NCBI GenBank assembly: GCA_947503765.1
Contig: CANNFA010000009.1
Coordinates: forward strand, 1 to 64,000
Length of the DNA: 64,000 nucleotides
Source: an uncultured Paracoccaceae bacterium
Lineage (GTDB): Bacteria; Pseudomonadota; Alphaproteobacteria; Rhodobacterales; Rhodobacteraceae
Reading direction: 5' to 3'
This document shows positions 54,887 to 62,523 of the stretch, piece by piece. The translations under genes and the position numbers were made by a program. The notes beneath the pieces were generated by a model, which saw nothing but the letters and a program-made list of their open reading frames with translations, made no database searches and had not been told where the DNA came from. Numbering within the stretch: position 1 is the first letter of the stretch; every line of letters starts with the position of its first letter.

Positions 54887-55255
54887 ATGGAAAACGTCAT
54901 CCTCGTCATCCACCTGATCCTTGCGCTGTGCCTGATCGGCGTGGTCCTGCTGCAACGCTCGGAAGGCGGCGGGCTGGGCATGGGCGGCGGCGGCGGCGGC
55001 GGCGTGATGAGCGCGCGGGGCGCGGCCACGGCGCTGGGCAAGCTGACCTGGGGCTTCGCCATCGCCTTCATCGCCACCTCGATCACCCTGACGGTGATCG
55101 CGGCGCAGAATTCCGACGGCTCCTCGGTGATCGACCGGCTGGGCGGCAGCAGCGTGCCGGCACCGGCCGCGGATGACAGCCCGGCGCTGCCGGCGGGGGG
55201 CGATCTGTTGCCGCCCACGGAGGATGCGCCGCTGGCACCGCCGCGGGCCGATTGA
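54887..55255 (+). CDS. secG: Preprotein translocase subunit SecG
   Basis: A 122-residue component of the SecYEG channel. Two helices are separated by the family's glycine-rich loop: ENVILVIHLILALCLIGVVLLQRSEGGGLGM, then MSARGAATALGKLTWGFAIAFIATSITL in the SecG pattern. The C-terminal tail of about 40 residues is Pro/Ala/Asp-rich and longer than in E. coli. It is followed by pyrG as in other alphaproteobacteria. Confidence 0.95.
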   Translation: MENVILVIHLILALCLIGVVLLQRSEGGGLGMGGGGGGGVMSARGAATALGKLTWGFAIAFIATSITLTVIAAQNSDGSSVIDRLGGSSVPAPAADDSPALPAGGDLLPPTEDAPLAPPRAD

Positions 55256-55420
55256 GGCACTTCACTAGCGATTGAGGGGCCTCGGTCCTTCGCCACTGCA
55301 TGTTGCGGGCGCGGCTTGCGCGACGGGCGGGAATCGGGTATCGGTCGAGCCCCGTGGGTAGGCGCCGAACCGGCGCGCAGCTTGCATGTCATTGAGCCGA
55401 GTCACGGGAGTTCCACGCAT

Positions 55421-57064
55421 ATGGCGCGCTTTGTCTTCATCACCGGCGGTGTGGTCTCTTCGCTTGGCAAGGGGCTGACCTCGGCGGCGCTGGGGGCACT
55501 GCTCCAGGCGCGCGGGTTCACGGTGCGGCTGCGCAAGCTGGACCCGTATCTCAACGTCGATCCGGGCACGATGAGCCCGTTCGAACATGGCGAGGTGTTC
55601 GTCACCGATGACGGGGCCGAGACGGATCTCGACCTCGGCCATTACGAGCGGTTCACCGGGGTCGCGGCGCGGGCGACGGATTCGGTCAGCGCCGGGCGGG
55701 TCTATTCCAACGTGCTGGAACGCGAACGGCGCGGCGATTACCTGGGCAAGACGATCCAGGTCATTCCGCACGTCACCGACGAGATCAAGCGCTGGATTTC
55801 CATCGGCGAGGACGAGGTGGATTTCATGCTGTGCGAGATCGGCGGCACGGTGGGCGACATCGAGGGGCTGCCGTTCTTCGAGGCGATCCGCCAGTTCAGT
55901 CAGGAAAAGCCGCGCGGGCAATGTGCGCTGATGCACCTGACGCTGCTGCCCTTCCTGGCTGCCAGCGGCGAGCTGAAGACCAAGCCGACGCAGCACTCGG
56001 TCAAGGAATTGCGCTCGATCGGGCTTCAGCCCGACATCCTGGTGTGCCGGTCGGAGCATCCGATCCCGGAGAAGGAGCGCGCGAAGATCGCGCTCTTTTG
56101 CAACGTGCGCCCCGATGCGGTGATCCCGGCCTATGACCTGAAGTCGATCTACGAGGCGCCGATGGCCTATCACAAGGTCGGGCTGGACCAGGCAGTGCTG
56201 GACGCGTTCAGCATCTCGCCGGCGCCGCGGCCCAATCTCGACCGCTGGATCGATGTCGAGGACCGGATCCACAACCCCGAGGGCGAGGTGCGCGTCGCCA
56301 TTGTCGGCAAGTACACCCAGCTCGAGGACGCCTACAAATCCATTGCCGAGGCGCTGGCCCATGGCGGCATGGCGAACCGGGTCAGGGTGCGGGCCGAATG
56401 GATCGACGCAGAGATTTTCGACCGCGAGGATCCGACCCCGCTGCTGGAAGGGTTCCAGGCGATCCTCGTGCCCGGCGGCTTTGGCGAGCGCGGCACCGAG
56501 GGCAAGATCAAGGCCGCGCAGTTCGCGCGCGAGCACAAGGTGCCGTATCTGGGCATCTGCCTGGGGATGCAGATGGCGGTGATCGAGGCGGCGCGCAGCC
56601 TGGGCGGCATGGCCGATGCCGGATCCGAGGAATTCGACCACGAGGCGGGGGGCAAGCGGTTCACGCCGGTGGTCTACCACCTCAAGGAATGGGTGCAGGG
56701 CAGCCGCAAGGTGCAGCGCAAGGCAACCGACGACAAGGGCGGCACGATGCGGCTGGGCGCCTATGACGCGGTGCTGACCGAGGGCAGCCGCGTGGCGCGG
56801 ATCTACGGCACGCTCAAGATCGACGAGCGGCACCGCCACCGCTACGAGGTGGACACGAAATACCGCGACGCGCTGGAGGAGAAGGGCCTGAAATTCTCGG
56901 GCATGTCACCGGATGGCCGTCTGCCGGAAATCGTGGAATGGACCGATCATCCGTGGTTCATCGGGGTGCAGTTCCACCCCGAGCTGAAATCGAAACCCTT
57001 CGCGCCGCACCCGCTGTTCGCCGATTTCGTGCGCGCCGCCAAGGAGATGTCGCGCCTGGTCTGA
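55421..57064 (+). CDS. pyrG: CTP synthase
   Basis: A 547-residue enzyme that aminates UTP to CTP. The synthetase half begins [21 protein letters not shown], with [28 protein letters not shown] in the family pattern and [11 protein letters not shown]. The glutaminase half (from about 300) has [13 protein letters not shown], the nucleophile Cys in [12 protein letters not shown], and the catalytic His/Glu in [12 protein letters not shown]. The ATG at 55421 gives the normal length. The gene ends 72 bases before a family A palindrome. Confidence 0.98.
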   Translation: MARFVFITGGVVSSLGKGLTSAALGALLQARGFTVRLRKLDPYLNVDPGTMSPFEHGEVFVTDDGAETDLDLGHYERFTGVAARATDSVSAGRVYSNVLERERRGDYLGKTIQVIPHVTDEIKRWISIGEDEVDFMLCEIGGTVGDIEGLPFFEAIRQFSQEKPRGQCALMHLTLLPFLAASGELKTKPTQHSVKELRSIGLQPDILVCRSEHPIPEKERAKIALFCNVRPDAVIPAYDLKSIYEAPMAYHKVGLDQAVLDAFSISPAPRPNLDRWIDVEDRIHNPEGEVRVAIVGKYTQLEDAYKSIAEALAHGGMANRVRVRAEWIDAEIFDREDPTPLLEGFQAILVPGGFGERGTEGKIKAAQFAREHKVPYLGICLGMQMAVIEAARSLGGMADAGSEEFDHEAGGKRFTPVVYHLKEWVQGSRKVQRKATDDKGGTMRLGAYDAVLTEGSRVARIYGTLKIDERHRHRYEVDTKYRDALEEKGLKFSGMSPDGRLPEIVEWTDHPWFIGVQFHPELKSKPFAPHPLFADFVRAAKEMSRLV

Positions 57065-57135
57065 TCGCCGCCGCGGTCCGGGGTTTTGGCCGGGTTTTTG
57101 GGCGGCGGCCGAAGCCGCCGCCGAAGGGCGCCAGG

Positions 57136-57181
57136 AGCATGTCGCGTTCGATCGAATTTACCCGACAGACCGCGACACGCT
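57136..57181. repeat. Family A palindromic repeat, copy 3
   Basis: Arms AGCATGTCGCG (57136-57146) and CGCGACACGCT (57171-57181) match with one G-T type difference. The right arm abuts the luxI stop codon (57182-57184), and the pattern continues into it as CTA. It lies between the convergent pyrG and luxI genes. Confidence 0.72.
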
Positions 57182-57793
57182 CTATTCGGCCGCCATCAGC
57201 TGCTGGCCCGGCAGCATCACCGGCATCCGCATCACGGTGTAGTTCCGGTGATCGGCCGGGTCGTGATAGGGCTGGCCGGCGCGTTCCAGCGGGAAGCCGA
57301 GTTGCCGCAGGACGCGGATCAGCGCCACCGCCGAAATCCCCATGTACTCGGCCACGCCCTGCGCCTCGGCGATGTCGTACAGCCCCTGGCCGACCGCCTG
57401 CAAACACTCGGCCCGCTCCTGCTGGGTGCGCAGGTCGGGCGAGATGACCAGCCGGGTCATTTCCCACACGAGCGGAGAGTTGATGTCCGACGCCATCGCC
57501 TCTTGCGGGATCGAATGCAGAACGCCCTCGCGCGCGTCGCGCAACATGTAGCTGTGCTGGCCCCAGCGCGAGGTGGTCGGCATCACCCGCGTGCCGCCGA
57601 TGACCTCGCCATCGCGCAGGCACAGCGAATACCAGGCGGTTGGATTGTCGTACTGGTCCATCTCGTAGCGGTCGTCATGCGGGATGTCCCATTTCATGAT
57701 ATCCACGAAGAACCGCTTGCGCAGCGCGAGATAGTCAAAGTAGGCCGAACCGTGCTGATGCAGGTTGGACAAGTCGAACGTGATATGGTGCAT
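57182..57793 (-). CDS. Acyl-homoserine lactone synthase (LuxI family)
   Basis: A 203-residue synthase that makes N-acyl-homoserine lactone quorum signals from SAM and acyl-ACP. Family residues are at the expected positions: R25, F28 and W35 in LRKRFFVDIMKWDIP, D46 and D49 in YEMDQYDN, R69 in GGTRVMP, and E111 and R114 in WEMTRLVI. The GGAGAG ribosome-binding site lies in the 3' arm of a 9-bp hairpin (57797-57819), four bases from the ATG. A luxR-type gene lies upstream in the same direction. The acyl chain cannot be predicted. Confidence 0.95.
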   Translation of the reverse strand: MHHITFDLSNLHQHGSAYFDYLALRKRFFVDIMKWDIPHDDRYEMDQYDNPTAWYSLCLRDGEVIGGTRVMPTTSRWGQHSYMLRDAREGVLHSIPQEAMASDINSPLVWEMTRLVISPDLRTQQERAECLQAVGQGLYDIAEAQGVAEYMGISAVALIRVLRQLGFPLERAGQPYHDPADHRNYTVMRMPVMLPGQQLMAAE

Positions 57794-57796
57794 GTT

Positions 57797-57819
57797 TCAC
57801 TCTCCTCTATGGAGAGTGA
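57797..57819 (-). promoter_or_regulatory. Hairpin sequestering the luxI ribosome-binding site
   Basis: Perfect inverted repeat TCACTCTCC (57797-57805) and GGAGAGTGA (57811-57819), with a 5-base loop. On the luxI message the 3' arm contains the Shine-Dalgarno GGAGAG, and the ATG follows after AAAC. When paired, the ribosome-binding site is hidden. Confidence 0.7.
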
Positions 57820-57903
57820 TTTAAGCCGGTCGCCGAACGGTTGTCATTGGGCGAGGGTCAATTTTCCAAAATGCCGCAAATTGTTAACGGCCTGAGAACC
57901 GGG

Positions 57904-58596
57904 TCAGATCAAACCATAGCTAGTGGCCATAGTGGCTGCCTGGGTACTAGTTTTAGCGTTTAGCTTGCATTTTGCGTTCTTCAGGCGCTGTTTTACGGCC
58001 CCTTCGCTGACGCCCAATAAATTTGCGATTTCTTTCATCAAAAGGCCATTTTTCACCATGCCGAGCGCTTCAAGCTCGGCCTGAGTGAGATTCGCGGGCG
58101 GAATCAGCGAATCATGTAGCGCCTTGAGGTTGTGTTCGAGAACCTGAATCTCCTCATCGGTGAATTCCCGGTCGGCCCGCGTGAACGAGCCGAAGCTGCG
58201 TTGCCCCTGCACGCCGTCATCGACGCAGCAGGCGGCGGCGCCATAGACCATGCCGAACTCGGCCGCGTGGGCGCGCACGCCGCGCGGATCGGGAATGTCG
58301 ATCTCGCTCCACCTCGTGGCGCCGGCCGAGGAATACATCCAGTGCATCACCGGGTCGGCCAGAACGTAGCCGCGCCCCGAATAGGTTTCGATCCATTCGC
58401 GGGGCAGGGCGTTCTGCTCGAAGATCGGAAAGGCAAAGCCGATGCGCAGGGCAAGAAAATGTCCCGACGGCGACATTGAAGCGAACAGGTCGGTATCGAG
58501 ATCCGGCCCCATGTTGATTCCCATCTGATGCGCCTTTTGTAAAAGGATGCTAGTGTCTGTATCAGGCGTGAATGAATCGCCCGCGTGGCGAACCAT
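57904..58596 (-). CDS. LuxR-family quorum-sensing transcription regulator
   Basis: A 230-residue regulator. The autoinducer-binding domain (about 25-165) has the ligand residues W68, Y72, D81, P82 and W96 with the same spacing as TraR (W57, Y61, D70, P71, W85). The C-terminal helix-turn-helix (about 170-215) reads LTQAELEALGMVKNGLLMKEIANLLGVSEGAVKQRLKNAKCKL in the LuxR pattern. It lies 110 bases upstream of luxI on the same strand, the usual cognate arrangement. It is divergent from the DNA-binding-less paralogue, with only 36 bases between start codons. Confidence 0.93.
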   Translation of the reverse strand: MVRHAGDSFTPDTDTSILLQKAHQMGINMGPDLDTDLFASMSPSGHFLALRIGFAFPIFEQNALPREWIETYSGRGYVLADPVMHWMYSSAGATRWSEIDIPDPRGVRAHAAEFGMVYGAAACCVDDGVQGQRSFGSFTRADREFTDEEIQVLEHNLKALHDSLIPPANLTQAELEALGMVKNGLLMKEIANLLGVSEGAVKQRLKNAKCKLNAKTSTQAATMATSYGLI

Positions 58597-58632
58597 AATC
58601 TGAACATGTGCAGCAGTGCAACTTTATAGAGA

Positions 58633-59133
58633 GTGAACGTGGCGTCTGTAGACAAAAGAGCGAGCATCGCGGAGCTGTTGTCGGAAATGGACGATATGTG
58701 TCCCTTGGGCTTTGCCCTGGCACTGCATATCCGGTTCAACGCGCCGACATTCCTGTTCCAGACCTTCCCGGAAAACTGGGCCGAGGCCTATGCGCGTAAC
58801 GGATTTGTGATCCGCGACCCGGCTGTGCATTGGGCGTTCGAGGCGACAGGCTTCATCCGCTGGCGCGATCTGCGCGAGCGCGATTCGACCGGCGTGATCG
58901 AGCAATCGCGGCTATACGGGTTAAAATACGGGTTCACCGTTTCCATCCACAACGACAATTCGCGTTCCCTGGCCGGATTTGCGCGCGGCGACCGCGACTT
59001 TCTCGACGTGGAAATCCAGGAACTTATGGAAAAGTTTCAGGAATTGGACGTGCTGACCGCCGGGATCCAGGTTCTGTCGAAAAAGGATACCGACGCGCTG
59101 CAGCGCATGTCGATCCGCATGACCCACCGCTAA
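58633..59133 (+). CDS. LuxR-like autoinducer-binding protein lacking a DNA-binding domain
   Basis: A 166-residue paralogue of the neighbouring LuxR. It has only the autoinducer-binding domain. The ligand residues W49, Y53, D62, P63 and W77 are all kept with TraR spacing. Shared blocks include FALALHIRFNAPTF, DPAVHW, GFIRW and FARGDRDF. The protein stops where the helix-turn-helix should begin, and no remnant of that domain is visible in any frame after the stop. The start is a GTG at 58633 (a second GTG at 58639 is possible). It could bind the signal or form inactive dimers with the full regulator. Compare the HTH-less TraR antagonist TrlR. Confidence 0.85.
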   Translation: MNVASVDKRASIAELLSEMDDMCPLGFALALHIRFNAPTFLFQTFPENWAEAYARNGFVIRDPAVHWAFEATGFIRWRDLRERDSTGVIEQSRLYGLKYGFTVSIHNDNSRSLAGFARGDRDFLDVEIQELMEKFQELDVLTAGIQVLSKKDTDALQRMSIRMTHR

Positions 59134-59267
59134 CGCGCCTCTGCCGCACGCCCCTGCGCGGTGCCGAAACAATCCGTGCCGTTTGCGGTGATTGTTTCAC
59201 CACCGGCAAGCGCACTTCGCGTCATCCGGCCTTTCCGCCGCTGCGCCGGCGACCTATGTTGCGCCGC

Positions 59268-59711
59268 ATGTTTGGTGAACTCCTCAGACGGCTGACCCAG
59301 CCGGAGCCGCAGCAACTGCCCGAAACCGACGCCCGCCTCGCGCTGGCGGCGCTGCTGGTGCGCATCGCGCGGTCGGATGGCGATTATGCCGAGGGCGAGG
59401 TGGCGCTGATCGACCGGATCCTGGCAGAACGCTACGCGCTGACCCCGTTCGAGACGCCGCAGCTGCGCGCCCGGGCCGAGGCGCTGGAGGCCGAGGCCCC
59501 CGACACCGTGCGCTTCACCCGCGCGATCAAGGATGCCGTGCCCTACGAGGACCGCGAAAGCGTGGTCGAGGCGCTGTGGGCCGTGGTGCTTGAAGACGGC
59601 GAGCGCGACCAGGAGGAAACCTCGCTTCTGCGGCTGGTGGCCAATCTTCTGGGCGTGAACGACCGCGACAGCGCGCTGGCCCGCCAGCGGGTGGAACGCC
59701 GCGGCGCGTGA
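59268..59711 (+). CDS. TerB-like (tellurite-resistance family) protein
   Basis: A 147-residue all-helical cytoplasmic protein of the TerB superfamily. The family's metal-binding acidic helices appear as LAALLVRIARSDGDYAEGEVALIDRILAERY and LWAVVLEDGERDQEETSLLRLVANLLGV in the usual pattern, each ending in a DG-x-(Y/R)-x-x-x-E loop. Stand-alone versions have no proven function and the tellurite link is only by family name. The ATG at 59268 was chosen. One four codons earlier (59256) is possible. Confidence 0.82.
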   Translation: MFGELLRRLTQPEPQQLPETDARLALAALLVRIARSDGDYAEGEVALIDRILAERYALTPFETPQLRARAEALEAEAPDTVRFTRAIKDAVPYEDRESVVEALWAVVLEDGERDQEETSLLRLVANLLGVNDRDSALARQRVERRGA

Positions 59712-59809
59712 GCGTGCGGGGCGCGGCGGATTGCCGTTGCGTCAAGCCGGCTTTGATCGTTGCAATCGCATGAAAACTGCGCCCTACTCCGGTGGACACC
59801 AGACAGGGA

Positions 59810-60592
59810 ATGCATGTGCCCGACACACCGCCGGTCATAGAAATCCGCGATCTGCACAAGAGCTACGGCGCGCTCGAAGTCCTCAAGGGCATCGGCATGA
59901 CGGCACCGCGCGGGCATGTAACCTCGCTGATCGGCTCGTCCGGGTCGGGCAAATCCACGCTCCTGCGCTGCTGCAACCTGCTGGAGGACAGCCAGTCCGG
60001 TGAAATCCTGTTCGAGGGTGAGCCGATCGTCTGGAAGGGCACGGGCCATGCGCGCCAGCCGGCCGACCGCAAGCAGGTGCTGCGGATCCGCACCAACCTG
60101 TCGATGGTGTTCCAGCAGTTCAACCTGTGGGCGCACATGACCATCCTTCAGAACGTGATGGAGGCCCCGGTGACGGTGCTGGGCCGCGACCGCGCCGAGG
60201 TGGAAACGTGCGCGCGCGAATATCTCGACAAGGTCGGCATCGGCGACAAGGCGGATGCCTGGCCGGCGCAATTGTCCGGCGGCCAGCAGCAGCGCGCCGC
60301 CATCGCCCGCGCGCTGTGCATGGAGCCGCGCGCACTGCTGTTCGACGAGCCGACCAGCGCGCTCGACCCCGAGCTTGAGCAGGAGGTGGTGCGCGTCATC
60401 AAGGCGCTGGCCGAGGAGGGGCGCACGATGCTGCTGGTGACCCACGACATGCGGCTTGCCGCCGACGTGTCGGATCACGTTCTGTTCCTGCACCAGGGCC
60501 TGATCGAGGAAGAGGGCCCGCCAGAGGCGGTGTTCGGCAATCCGCGCACGGACCGGCTGCGACAATTCCTGTCGGCCACCCAGGCCGCATGA
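59810..60592 (+). CDS. Polar amino-acid ABC transporter ATPase (HisP/GlnQ type)
   Basis: A 260-residue ATPase of an amino-acid importer. Walker A is GSSGSGKST (42-50), the Q-loop region is MVFQQFNLWAHMTILQNV, the signature LSGGQQQR and Walker B ALLFDEPTSALDPE. These are characteristic of the histidine/arginine/octopine branch. Starts are uncertain: ATG 59810 is given. GTG 59816 has a better-spaced AGGGA, and GTG 59792 would extend it. The binding-protein gene follows after 35 bases. Confidence 0.93.
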   Translation: MHVPDTPPVIEIRDLHKSYGALEVLKGIGMTAPRGHVTSLIGSSGSGKSTLLRCCNLLEDSQSGEILFEGEPIVWKGTGHARQPADRKQVLRIRTNLSMVFQQFNLWAHMTILQNVMEAPVTVLGRDRAEVETCAREYLDKVGIGDKADAWPAQLSGGQQQRAAIARALCMEPRALLFDEPTSALDPELEQEVVRVIKALAEEGRTMLLVTHDMRLAADVSDHVLFLHQGLIEEEGPPEAVFGNPRTDRLRQFLSATQAA

Positions 60593-60627
60593 ACCACGAG
60601 CGACACACACAACAAGGGAGTGGAAAA

Positions 60628-61347
60628 ATGAAGAAACTGACGATCCCGGCCGCCGCGCTGGCAACGGCACTGGCCGGCGCCGCGATGGCGCAGGACGTGG
60701 TACGCCTCGGCACCGAGGGCGCCTATCCTCCGTGGAACTTCATCAACGATGCCGGCGAGGTCGACGGGTTCGAGCGCGAGCTTGGCGACGAGCTGTGCAA
60801 GCGGGCGGAGCTGACCTGCACCTGGGTCACCAACGATTGGGATTCGATCATCCCGAACCTGGTGTCGGGCAATTACGATGCGATCATGGCGGGCATGTCC
60901 GTCACGGACGAGCGCGACGCGGTGATCGACTTCACCCAGGCCTACACGCCGGCCGATCCGTCCAAGTACATCTCGCTGAGCGAGGACATGGATGTCGAGA
61001 CCGCGGTGGTCGCGGCGCAGACCAACACCATCCAGGCGGCATTCGTGGCCGATCAGGGCTGGACGCTGGTTGAATTCCCGACGCCCGAGGAAACCATCCA
61101 GGCGGTGCGCGACGGCGAGGCCGACGTGGTGCTTGCGGATGGCTCGTATCTCGACGCTGCGGCAGCCGAGAACGACGATCTGTACCTGCTGGAGCGGATC
61201 GAGAAGATCGGCGGCGGTGTCGCCGTCGGGCTGCGCGAAAGCGATGGCGACCTGCGCGCGGCGCTCGATGCCGCGATCCAGTCGATGAAGGATGACGGCA
61301 CGCTGAACGCGATGATCGAGAAATGGGAAGTGGCGACACTCTGGTGA
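60628..61347 (+). CDS. Polar amino-acid ABC transporter substrate-binding protein (LAO/HisJ type)
   Basis: A 239-residue periplasmic binding protein of family 3. The signal peptide ends AAMA (21). The mature start VVRLGTEGAYPPWNFINDAGEVDGFERELGDELC is the family signature. The ligand-binding region includes NDWDSIIPNLVSGNYDAIMAGMSVTDERD, where the Ser-x-Thr and Arg typically bind the amino-acid carboxylate. Lysine, arginine, ornithine or histidine are the usual ligands. AAGGGAGTGG precedes the ATG at 60628. A hairpin follows the stop codon. Confidence 0.93.
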   Translation: MKKLTIPAAALATALAGAAMAQDVVRLGTEGAYPPWNFINDAGEVDGFERELGDELCKRAELTCTWVTNDWDSIIPNLVSGNYDAIMAGMSVTDERDAVIDFTQAYTPADPSKYISLSEDMDVETAVVAAQTNTIQAAFVADQGWTLVEFPTPEETIQAVRDGEADVVLADGSYLDAAAAENDDLYLLERIEKIGGGVAVGLRESDGDLRAALDAAIQSMKDDGTLNAMIEKWEVATLW

Positions 61348-61353
61348 TGCCAT

Positions 61354-61382
61354 GGCGGCGGCTTTCAGGCCGCCGCCCTTTC
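61354..61382 (+). terminator. Hairpin after the binding-protein gene (processing or partial terminator)
   Basis: Stem GGCGGCGGC (61354-61362) and GCCGCCGCC (61369-61377), followed by CTTTC. The T-run is short, so it likely stabilises the upstream mRNA or reduces permease expression rather than fully terminating. Confidence 0.55.
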
Positions 61383-61487
61383 GACATGCCGGGAGGGGGC
61401 AGGATGAAACGGACGGCAACTGGCGGGCCTGCCGCGGCACGGGCCTGCCGCGGTGTGCCTCGCGCGCCCGCCGTGGACGGCTAGCGC

Positions 61488-62369
61488 GTGTTTTCCTATT
61501 GCACCGATCCCTCGACGCTGGACGGGCTTGCCTGGCTGTCATGCTATCTGACCACCGGCAAGCAGTTCCTGTTCTATACCTCCTTCGGGACGGTGCTGGT
61601 GCTGCTGTTCATCACCGCGCCGGTCGCGCTGGCCTTCGGGTTCGGTGGGGCGATCGCCGCGCGCTCGCGCATCGCGCCGCTGCGCTGGATCGGCAAGACC
61701 TATATCGCGATGGTCCGCGGCGTGCCCGACATCGTGTATTTCATGTTCTTCGTGATCGCGCTTGACCAGGGCCTGGAATGGCTGCGGCACAAGTGGAAAT
61801 GCCCCGACTGGGATGCGCCGATCCGGCAGGGCAGCGATTTCCTGGTCTGCGCCGAGGCCAAGCTGCCGCTATCCTCGTCGCCGCAGATCTGGCACGAGAT
61901 CTACAACTTCTCGCTGGCGGTGTTCACCTTCGGGATCGTGTTCGGCGCATTCTCGGCCAACGTGCTGTACGGCGCGATGCGGGCGGTGCCGCATGCCCAG
62001 ATCGAGACCGCCGAGGCCTACGGCATGTCGCCCCGCCAGTCGTTCTGGCGGGTGCTGGTGCCGCAGATGTGGATGTACGCGTTGCCCGGCCTGTCGAACC
62101 TGTGGATGATCCTGATCAAGGCGACGCCGCTGCTGTTCCTGCTGGGGGTCGAGGATATCGTGTACTGGGCGCGCGAATTGGGCGGCACCGCCAACCCGCG
62201 CTTCACCGCCTATCCGCATGGCGACTGGCGGCTGTGGTACTTCCTGGCGTTGCTGGTCTTCTACCTGCTGTTCACCCGGCTGTCCGAGGTGGTGCTGGCG
62301 CGGATCACCCGGCGGCTGTCGCACGGCCAGGCGGTGCTGGGCGGCGCGCAGCGGGAGACCGCCGCATGA
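61488..62369 (+). CDS. Amino-acid ABC transporter permease (HisQ type)
   Basis: A 293-residue permease. The ATPase-coupling motif is QIETAEAYGMSPRQSFWRVLVPQMW. Helices near GTVLVLLFITAPVALAFGFGG and KTYIAMVRGVPDIVYFMFFVIA match the family. It is longer than E. coli HisQ because of an extra loop with KWKCPDWDAPIRQG and FLVCAEAKLP, which bear two cysteines. The start is a GTG at 61488. It follows the binding-protein gene after 140 bases with a hairpin. Confidence 0.92.
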   Translation: MFSYCTDPSTLDGLAWLSCYLTTGKQFLFYTSFGTVLVLLFITAPVALAFGFGGAIAARSRIAPLRWIGKTYIAMVRGVPDIVYFMFFVIALDQGLEWLRHKWKCPDWDAPIRQGSDFLVCAEAKLPLSSSPQIWHEIYNFSLAVFTFGIVFGAFSANVLYGAMRAVPHAQIETAEAYGMSPRQSFWRVLVPQMWMYALPGLSNLWMILIKATPLLFLLGVEDIVYWARELGGTANPRFTAYPHGDWRLWYFLALLVFYLLFTRLSEVVLARITRRLSHGQAVLGGAQRETAA

Positions 62370-62404
62370 GCGTCCGCGCCCCCCACCCCGGCCGCGCACC
62401 CCGC

Positions 62405-62488
62405 GCCCCGGGCTTGACCCGGGGCCTCCCCGTTGGCCGCGAGGCCCCGGGTCAAGCCCGGGGCGGGCACCCGGGTCAAGCCCGGGGC
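62405..62488. repeat. Family C repeat array: three palindromes between permease genes
   Basis: Units at 62405-62425, 62444-62464 and 62470-62488. Each has arms GCCCCGGG and CCCGGGGC (the third left arm is shortened) around a 5-base loop. The loop is cttga in the first unit and tcaag in the other two, so the first is inverted. Unit spacing is 18 and 5 bases. It lies in the 154-base gap between two permease genes of one transporter. Confidence 0.8.
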
Positions 62489-62523
62489 GCGGTGCGCCGG
62501 GTCCGGGGTGGGGGGCGCAGGCC

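Noticed and set aside
58600-58622. lux box between the two luxR-type genes
   Set aside because: TGCAGCAGTGCA is a short dyad, but extending it does not give the ~20-bp symmetry expected of lux/tra boxes. It is kept only as a note on promoter overlap.
62405-62488. CRISPR array
   Set aside because: The units are self-palindromic with spacings of 18 and 5 bases, there are only three, one is inverted, and no cas genes are present.
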